From NCBI GenBank assembly GCA_027600665.1, contig JADGJL010000019.1, forward strand, positions 1 through 64,000: a DNA stretch of 64,000 nucleotides, written 5' to 3'. Position 1 is the stretch's first letter, and every line of letters starts with the position of its first letter. The notes beneath the pieces were generated by a model that made no database searches, was not told the DNA's origin, and was given only the letters and a program-made list of their open reading frames with translations. This DNA comes from Irineochytrium annulatum. Lineage: Eukaryota; Chytridiomycota; Chytridiomycetes; Chytridiales; Chytridiaceae. This document shows positions 58,351 through 64,000 of this stretch, in pieces. The position numbers and the translations under genes were made by a program.

Positions 58351-59292
58351 ATGCAGTTGACAATCACCTGCCTCCTACTCTTCAATGCCCTTGCAACGCT
58401 GGCGTCCTCGGGCGATCGGCAATCCTACTACCTGAACTGCGTCTCCAAATGCAAGATCTCCAAGTGCCGCACCCCGCAACCTGAGCCCCTGCCTCTAACC
58501 CTCCGCCTCACTTTCTGGACCTGCGAGCAGAACTGCCAGTACAACTGCATGCACCAAACCACCGTCCTCAACATCGCGTCAAACGACCGCGTCCACCAGT
58601 TCCACGGGAAGTGGCCCTTCACCCGCTTCCTGGGGTTGCAAGAGCCCGCGTCGGTCCTGTTCTCGATCCTGAATTGTTACGCGCACTATCGTGGCTACAG
58701 GCGCTTGAGGGACGAGGTGCCGAGGCACGCGGCCTTTAAACGGCTTTACATGCTCAACGCCCTCGTGGCCACGCACGGTTGGATATGGTCCATCATATTC
58801 CACGCACGCGATTTCAGCTGGACGGAGCGGATGGACTACTTCTCCGCGCTGGCGTCTATCACGTTCGCGTGCTACGTGGCCGTCGTTCGTGCGACGGGCA
58901 TCATCCACAACAATACGGCGAGGTGGAGGGTCGGGTTCCTGTTTGGCTTGTTTTTCGCGTGTCACGTGTCGTACCTTACGTTCTGGCCGTTCGACTACGC
59001 GTACAATATGGCCGCGGGCGTGACGGTCGGGATGGTGTCGAACGTGATCTGGATGTCGGTGGCCATTCGGCACCTGAGGGAAAGACCGTTCGGGTGGAAG
59101 ATGATCGTGATGGTCGTGTGCTTGACGGCGGCCATGTCGTTGGAGTTATTAGATTTTCCGCCGATATGGTGGGTGTTTGACGCGCACGCGTTGTGGCACG
59201 GGGCTACACCGCCGCTCATCTATTTGTATCATGGGTATTTTGTGGATGATGCGATTTACGAGGCGAGCAGGAAGGGGAGGCATATACTCTGA
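58351..59292 (+). CDS. PER1: GPI-remodelling membrane protein Per1/PGAP3
   Basis: ER/Golgi enzyme that removes the sn-2 acyl chain during GPI-anchor lipid remodelling. Single exon, 313 aa. A signal peptide (MQLTITCLLLFNALATLASSG) is followed by a Cys-rich lumenal segment (YYLNCVSKC, CEQNCQYNCMH) and HGKWPFTRFLGLQEPASVLF, the family signature. Seven membrane spans follow, with MLNALVATHGWIWSIIFHARD, TERMDYFSALASI, LLDFPPIWWVFDAHALWH and PLIYLYHGYFVDDA. The conserved His/Asp residues of the CREST superfamily hydrolase fold are visible (HARD, DAHALWH). It is the only long intronless gene in this part of the window. Confidence 0.95.
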   Translation: MQLTITCLLLFNALATLASSGDRQSYYLNCVSKCKISKCRTPQPEPLPLTLRLTFWTCEQNCQYNCMHQTTVLNIASNDRVHQFHGKWPFTRFLGLQEPASVLFSILNCYAHYRGYRRLRDEVPRHAAFKRLYMLNALVATHGWIWSIIFHARDFSWTERMDYFSALASITFACYVAVVRATGIIHNNTARWRVGFLFGLFFACHVSYLTFWPFDYAYNMAAGVTVGMVSNVIWMSVAIRHLRERPFGWKMIVMVVCLTAAMSLELLDFPPIWWVFDAHALWHGATPPLIYLYHGYFVDDAIYEASRKGRHIL

Positions 59293-59327
59293 TGGCGCTA
59301 TAGGGGGCTGGGCTTTTGGGGGCTGGG

Positions 59328-60211
59328 TTACATCTCGCCGCATTCCGTTATTAAGACCGGGAGCTATAAATGATATTTAAGCAAGTGATGGTCATAATAT
59401 CGTCATACCTTTGGCTTGTTGTTTTGCCCCGTCGGGACATTCTCGACTTTCCTTAATGTGAGGAGGCCATCGACGAGGCGCCCAAAGACGACGTGCTTGC
59501 CGTCCAAAAAGTCCGTTTTCGCGCACGTGATGAAAAACTAAGGCAAAGCTCCTTTTACTCTCACAGTAAAAATAAGGATACGCCGAACCTGACAACCGTT
59601 CGTATTGGGCCCGCTATTCGCCATCGACAGCAAACCGGGCGAACTATGCTTCAGCTGAAAGTTTTCATCCTCGAACTTATCCCCATATATGCTCATGCAA
59701 CCCGTCCCGTCGCCCTAAACGAAGCTGTAAGTACTCGTCGTGAAGCATTTCTCTGTGTACCTTGATGAAATCGCCGCCCTGAACCATGAAGTCTGGCTAT
59801 GATGAGAAATTAAACACGCGAAAGCGATTAAACCTTTAATGACCCTGCAGGGACGTTAATCGACGTAAAGGAAACCTGAGAAACTACCGGTGGAATTGGC
59901 TATTCTTAAAACCTTGCGGCACTCCATTTCTCCTTGGTCCGGCTTCAGCAAAGGAATACACCACGAAGATGCCGACTCACTTGTATTCCCCCGTGCACAA
60001 CTGCCGGAAATTCTCGGCTGTCTTCGGCACGACGTCCTTGAACAGCTCCATTTTCATCCTCCCAACTTGAGCGACGCGTTATTGAGAGAGAAAAAGGAAT
60101 GCAAACCTGGTTGTCCACCTTGATACGCAGATGTTAGATTCAAAGCAGCAATACTGACAGCTTACCAATGGAGATGTCGAAGAACACTACCGGATTGTCG
60201 CCCCTTGACAT
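59328..60211 (-). CDS. PPIH: Cyclophilin H-type peptidyl-prolyl isomerase (PPIH)
   Basis: Prolyl isomerase of the U4/U6 snRNP (USA-CyP). Nine exons (60211-60166, 60118-60107, 60065-59981, 59932-59888, 59844-59834, 59792-59761, 59714-59589, 59537-59409, 59363-59328) give 173 aa (human 177); exons 2 and 5 are 12 and 11 nt. It opens [22 protein letters not shown], then [43 protein letters not shown] and [20 protein letters not shown]. It ends [23 protein letters not shown]. The catalytic Arg (FHR), Phe (FMVQ) and Trp/Leu site residues are in place, and the NGV insertion typical of PPIH is kept. The stop is 35 bp from the convergent PER1 stop. Confidence 0.95.
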
Positions 60212-60926
60212 GTTGAACCAAGTGTTTGACGGTAATTAGACGGGTGGTTCCATCACATTGGTGGTGACAACTTCGAATCCATGATATTTGTTTTTTTTTT
60301 TTTCCTTTCTATTTCGTTGAGCACAGGATGCTGTAGTAGGCACGTTGTTCCCCCATTGTGAACCGCGAACCTTACGTACAGTACAGTTTTTGAGTTGTTG
60401 ACTCCCCCTACACGCCCCTTCACACCGTGTCTCGAGACGCTGTTATGTATAGGCTCTCCGAGCATGTACCCGATGGGTATGTCTAGGCTTTCTGAGCATA
60501 GTCCCAGCTGCGCCCGGGATGTTGAATGACGCTTTGGCCCAACCATGGATATGCTGGCAACATTCTGCGGTTTTCGGATCGTTTTTGATTGTTGTTATCA
60601 CAATCATGGATGTGGCCATCTCAAACCTGTTTTTTATTTAACGAGTTCTTTGCCAACGTGCGATGCCATGTGTACATGACATGTACAACATTTCATCAAA
60701 ACACTTCATTCCTTTTGCGTGCTTCGCGAACGATGTTTTCACCTCAAGCGCGCGCTTCCGCGTGATGCTGAAGCAATTCAAGAAAGGAGTGTCTATTCAT
60801 CCACTAACCACGTATTATGTCCACGTGCTAAGGTCGGTTCGAGGTTAACCTGCGTTATAAGAACGAACGGATGCATGAATCCAAGGTACCCGTGTATTTA
60901 AAAGTCCTTTCTGTCAATAAGCTAAC
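60212..60926. other. Intergenic, no gene seen
   Basis: PPIH promoter side and 3' side of the carnitine acetyltransferase. A GGTTCGAGG at 60835 resembles a tRNA B-box, but no tRNA fold surrounds it. Confidence 0.55.
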
Positions 60927-63157
60927 TCAAAAGGCCTTCTTCGGGATGTCCTCCAACGTTCGAAGAAGTGTCTCCCGGAACTTGCGTGGGTCGGTATCCT
61001 TGCAAGATCGCTTCGCCGAGATGGAAAACTTAAGGTCGTTCTTGCCGATGGCGTAGTTGATACCATAGCCCTCGGGGACCACGGGGCCAAAGCCACCGTA
61101 GAAGTACTTCCCGGGCGACATGTTGCTGGTCGAGAGTTTGAAGTACATGGACTTGAGGTAGGCCGGGTCGGTGAATAGCGTGGCCTTGGGCGTCTCGCCG
61201 TCGCGGATTTGGCAGCGCAGGCCGAGGAGGTGGCGGTCGATGCCCTTACCGAATGTGGCGTCCTTCATATAGTCGGACTGGCTTCGGATGCCCTTCCTGA
61301 AGAGAGCTTTGACTTCATCGGACTAACCAAAGAATATTAAACATATTGCAGACGAATGCTATTGCTTACGCTCTTACTGGGGTCGTCAAAACCGGTAGCA
61401 AAGGCCCAAGTGTCCAGAGTGCAGCTTCGGCCAGTCTCAGTACGGCCATGCTTAAAGAGGCGGGTCGAGGCAGATTCATAAATAGCCGTCGGCTCAGTGT
61501 GCATCCGCCTCCATGAAAGCTGCAGGGCAAGCTGAACATAAGCGTCCGGGCTGCACTTCCCTGTAATAAGTCAAGCCTCAGTTTAAAAGTTCGCCGTACC
61601 GGTGTCTTTAATAAATTGACCGCCGTACAGGTCCGTCTGAAGCAAAAGGCTCTCGGTATCATCGATGAGATCCTGTGCGGTCTTCTCGGCATTAGCCATT
61701 AAAGCTTTGATCTTGTCGTTGATTTTCCATTGCAGCTTGGTCGGGGCAGGAAGCTGATCGTCGACTACCTCCTTCGGGTCTGCGGCCGGCTCACTAAACG
61801 TCTATCAACATTTCGTAAAGCCCGAAAGTCCTACTTTGAGACAATGTATTCCATAATGCGCCCCGGAATCACAGCGTCCGTCGGCGTGTGCTGCGTTCAC
61901 GTTCAACATCAGCTGCATGGAGAGAAACTTTTTCCAACCTCTCCATTGAATCCGGCGCGCCCGCTGGAAGAGATAACGAACTGAATCGCCTTGTCAAACC
62001 ACCGATTGTGCGCGTTGAAGTTGTGGAATATTTGATGATGGGAAAGATCAATGTCACTCGAGGTCGAAAACTCGTCAAGGCAGACCGCAAAAAGGGCGGA
62101 CTTAATCGCTTCGAAAGACTTCGCGTTTTGGGGATCAATTTTCATGAGGTTTGTGTAGGCCTGCGTCGAGTGTTCATCGCTATCGTTGCATTAAGCAAAA
62201 AAATCTCACCTGGTACCACGTGTCGCGGTGACCCGCAGTAAGAACGCCGACGGCTGGTTGCGGTTCAGACGAAGCCGCATCCTTTTGGCAGGACCACAAG
62301 AGTCTGGCCAATGCATTAATACGAGTCGCTGCAATGCCAGCATTACCGTTCAATTTCCTTCACGGGCACGCGGCCACCGTCGGGGCGTGTCACGTGAACC
62401 TTGTAGATCTGGTCGCGAATGAAGACGACGATGTGGGTCGACCCGGAAGGTTGACGGTGGATCGTGTCAGCCTTCTCTCCGGGAATCCTGGTGATACCAA
62501 AAAGATTTCGGTACTGATTCATGCAAAGGGGCTTATCCTTCATGTACTCGGCCGGCAATAACTCGCTTGTTTATTATCAACTTCACCATCTCATCATATT
62601 TACACTTACTTATCAATCATCTCCTTTGCGTTTATCGCGTTGGTAATAAAGGCAGCGGCCCGTTCAACTTGATAAGGCGTGATAGCCTTGGACCCGAACA
62701 GATCCTTGGGCATATTGGGATGATCCGCGAACTGGCACCAGTAATTGACGTTGATTAGGCTCGGCTCCCTCCATTCCAGGTAAGCCTTGTTCAGCCAAAT
62801 ATCCTCCAGCCAAGAATTCTTCCGCCCAGCGTTAGAAACGACGCGGATCCACGCTCGATGAAAGCCACAAACCTCGGCCTTCTTGTCGACCTCGCCCAAG
62901 CGCGACTGCAGGATCTCACCGAAGCCGCCGGGCTTCGCGAACTCCTCCACGGCGGCCTGAGTCCGGGCCATCTCATCCTTCGAAAGCAGGGGCTTGCAGC
63001 TCTCGAGGTACTTGGCCACGGTCTGGCTCAAGGGTGGGATCGGGAGGCGAGGGATCGCGCCCTGGTTCGCGAAAGTCTTCACCGACTGAGTAGCATACCC
63101 CCTCAGCCGGAGGACCTGCTGGGTCGCGGCACGTGTGGCGTACAACGTCATCATCAT
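60927..63157 (-). CDS. CAT2: Carnitine O-acetyltransferase
   Basis: Moves acetyl groups between CoA and carnitine for export or import of acetyl units across mitochondrial/peroxisomal membranes. Nine exons (63157-62873, 62818-62610, 62565-62347, 62303-62210, 62160-61939, 61890-61835, 61793-61600, 61560-61370, 61322-60927) give 621 aa. The N-terminus (MTLYATRAATQQVLRLRGYA) looks like a mitochondrial presequence. Then: IPRLPIPPLSQTVAKYLESC, WLEDIWLNKAYLEWREPSLI, CMNQYRNLFGITRIP, TAGHRDTWYQ, AVCLDEFSTSS, ELALQ-type YVQLALQLSWRRMH and the C-terminal GKYFYGGFGPVVPEGYGINY. The active-site His lies in SSGRAGFNGEHTPTDAV. The C-terminus KKAF is not a clear PTS1, so only a mitochondrial form is evident. 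Confidence 0.94.
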
Positions 63158-63288
63158 TATGACAAGTAGGTTCGGACAATCGGCGAAACTGCTTTCATGC
63201 AGACAGGAAGAACAGTGTGGAGACAAAGCTCTATTTATGTGCGAGTGCATTTAATGCATAATAAATACAGAATCCCGATAACTATCGC

Positions 63289-63639
63289 CTATTCCATTGT
63301 CGACGGTTTCTTCCCGTCGTCGATCGCCGCCACATCGGTCTCGGTCTCGGACACCAGATGTCCAATTGACTTCTCGAGGTCCTCCAGCCGGTTGCCCATG
63401 TCGTTCACTAGCGGCGAGGAGTGATGAGCGCCAGCTAGCAGAAACAAAGGAACTCACTCTTTCCCATAATCTGGCTCGACATCTCTTCAAACTTTCCTTG
63501 CTGCACATCGTAAATCGTCACCTTCGCTTCAAAAGTTGGTTACCAGCTGCTTTAAGATGGTCTCGACGAAGGCTGTGAGCTCTTCCGGCGTCTGGCCGTC
63601 CGTTGATGCGGGCTCCGTAGTGCTCTGACCATTGTTCAT
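63289..63639 (-). CDS. HSBP1: Heat shock factor-binding protein 1 (HSBP1)
   Basis: Short coiled-coil protein that trimerises and binds HSF1, and also acts in WASH-complex assembly. Exons 63639-63544, 63500-63458 and 63407-63289 give 85 aa. The core, EELTAFVETILKQLQGKFEEM, MSSQIMGKMNDMGNRLEDLE and KSIGHLVSE, is an uninterrupted heptad helix matching HSBP1 over its whole length. Introns are 43 and 50 nt. It lies 131 bp upstream of the carnitine acetyltransferase start, same strand. Confidence 0.92.
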
Positions 63640-64000
63640 GATGCGGCACTGTGGAGTTTGACGATGCGGACTTCTAAGTTCGCACTTCACTTTCCTGTAT
63701 CGCGAAGGTCTGCGGGTATATTATAGTCGACGTTTCCAAATTTGTTCCATAGATGTCCCACCCCTTCAAAATATTAAAGTAGCCAGTTTCTTCAGGTTCT
63801 GCTCCACCGTCTGTTGCAGTCATCCCACCGGACCTCGCTCATAGCGTGTGGACGCAAACGAATTGTGCTCTCCTTCATTTTCCGCAAAGCTCTTTTTTTT
63901 GCACACAAAGGATGGAGTCCTGGCAATAACGTGAATGTATTATGATTTCCAACCTAATAAGACGGCGGATAAGGGGCGGCATGCGGAAATAGAGATTGCG
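63640..64000. other. Window end, no gene seen
   Basis: Upstream of HSBP1; no supported frame before the window ends. Confidence 0.5.

Noticed and set aside
60835..60850. tRNA B-box-like GGTTCGAGG
   Set aside because: No A-box at the right distance and no cloverleaf stems around it.

Overview
The window reads as nuclear DNA of a zoosporic (flagellated) fungus, probably a chytrid in the broad sense; I cannot name the species. Fungal signs are an alpha-aminoadipate-pathway saccharopine dehydrogenase, the fungal mitoribosomal protein mL60, an Atf1-like bZIP factor and a CxC-type metallothionein. Flagellar signs are a KIF3/FLA10-type kinesin-2 motor, the radial-spoke protein LRRC23 and a CCDC148-like coiled-coil protein. 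Genes are dense and split by very short GT-AG introns (mostly 39-60 nt, often with a CTAAC-like branch point). I rebuilt most gene models exon by exon by matching reading frame and protein family across each junction. Coordinates run from start to stop codon, introns included.

Layout. 0-9.2 kb: LYS1 (-), kinesin-2 (+), secreted M14 carboxypeptidase (-), mL60 (+). 9.4-20.3 kb: hypothetical protein (-), elongation factor 1-beta (-) with a U18-like snoRNA in one intron, membrane protein (+), SDT1-type HAD phosphatase (+), bHLH factor (+), ribosomal protein eL41 (+). 20.6-34 kb: IQGAP (-, 21 exons), small basic protein (+), COPI epsilon (-), EAF3/MRG (+), F-BAR/muHD endocytic protein (+), bZIP factor (-). 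34-42.3 kb: GCV1 (-), RER1 (+), a gene-poor stretch, PGAMP-repeat tail-anchored protein (+), metallothionein (-), YJU2 (-) and a truncated divergent YJU2 copy (+). 42.5-64 kb, very dense: BSD protein (-), UBC1-type E2 (+), HECT E3 (+), LRRC23 (-), membrane J-protein (+), citrate synthase (+), STE20/GCK kinase (+), two unknown genes, CCDC148-like (+), frataxin (-), PER1 (+), cyclophilin H (-), carnitine acetyltransferase (-), HSBP1 (-).

Themes. There are several head-to-head pairs with almost no promoter space: frataxin/PER1 15 bp, BSD/UBC1 42 bp, GCV1/RER1 73 bp, COPE/EAF3 185 bp between start codons. The most striking single signal is the C/D snoRNA in an EF-1beta intron: its guide matches the LSU rRNA site of yeast U18, which in yeast also sits in the EF-1beta (EFB1) intron. 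eL41 has its start codon split by one intron and its stop codon cut off by another. Micro-exons of 7-15 nt occur in four genes, and one intron has a GC donor. No insertion sequence, CRISPR array, rRNA gene or convincing tRNA was seen.
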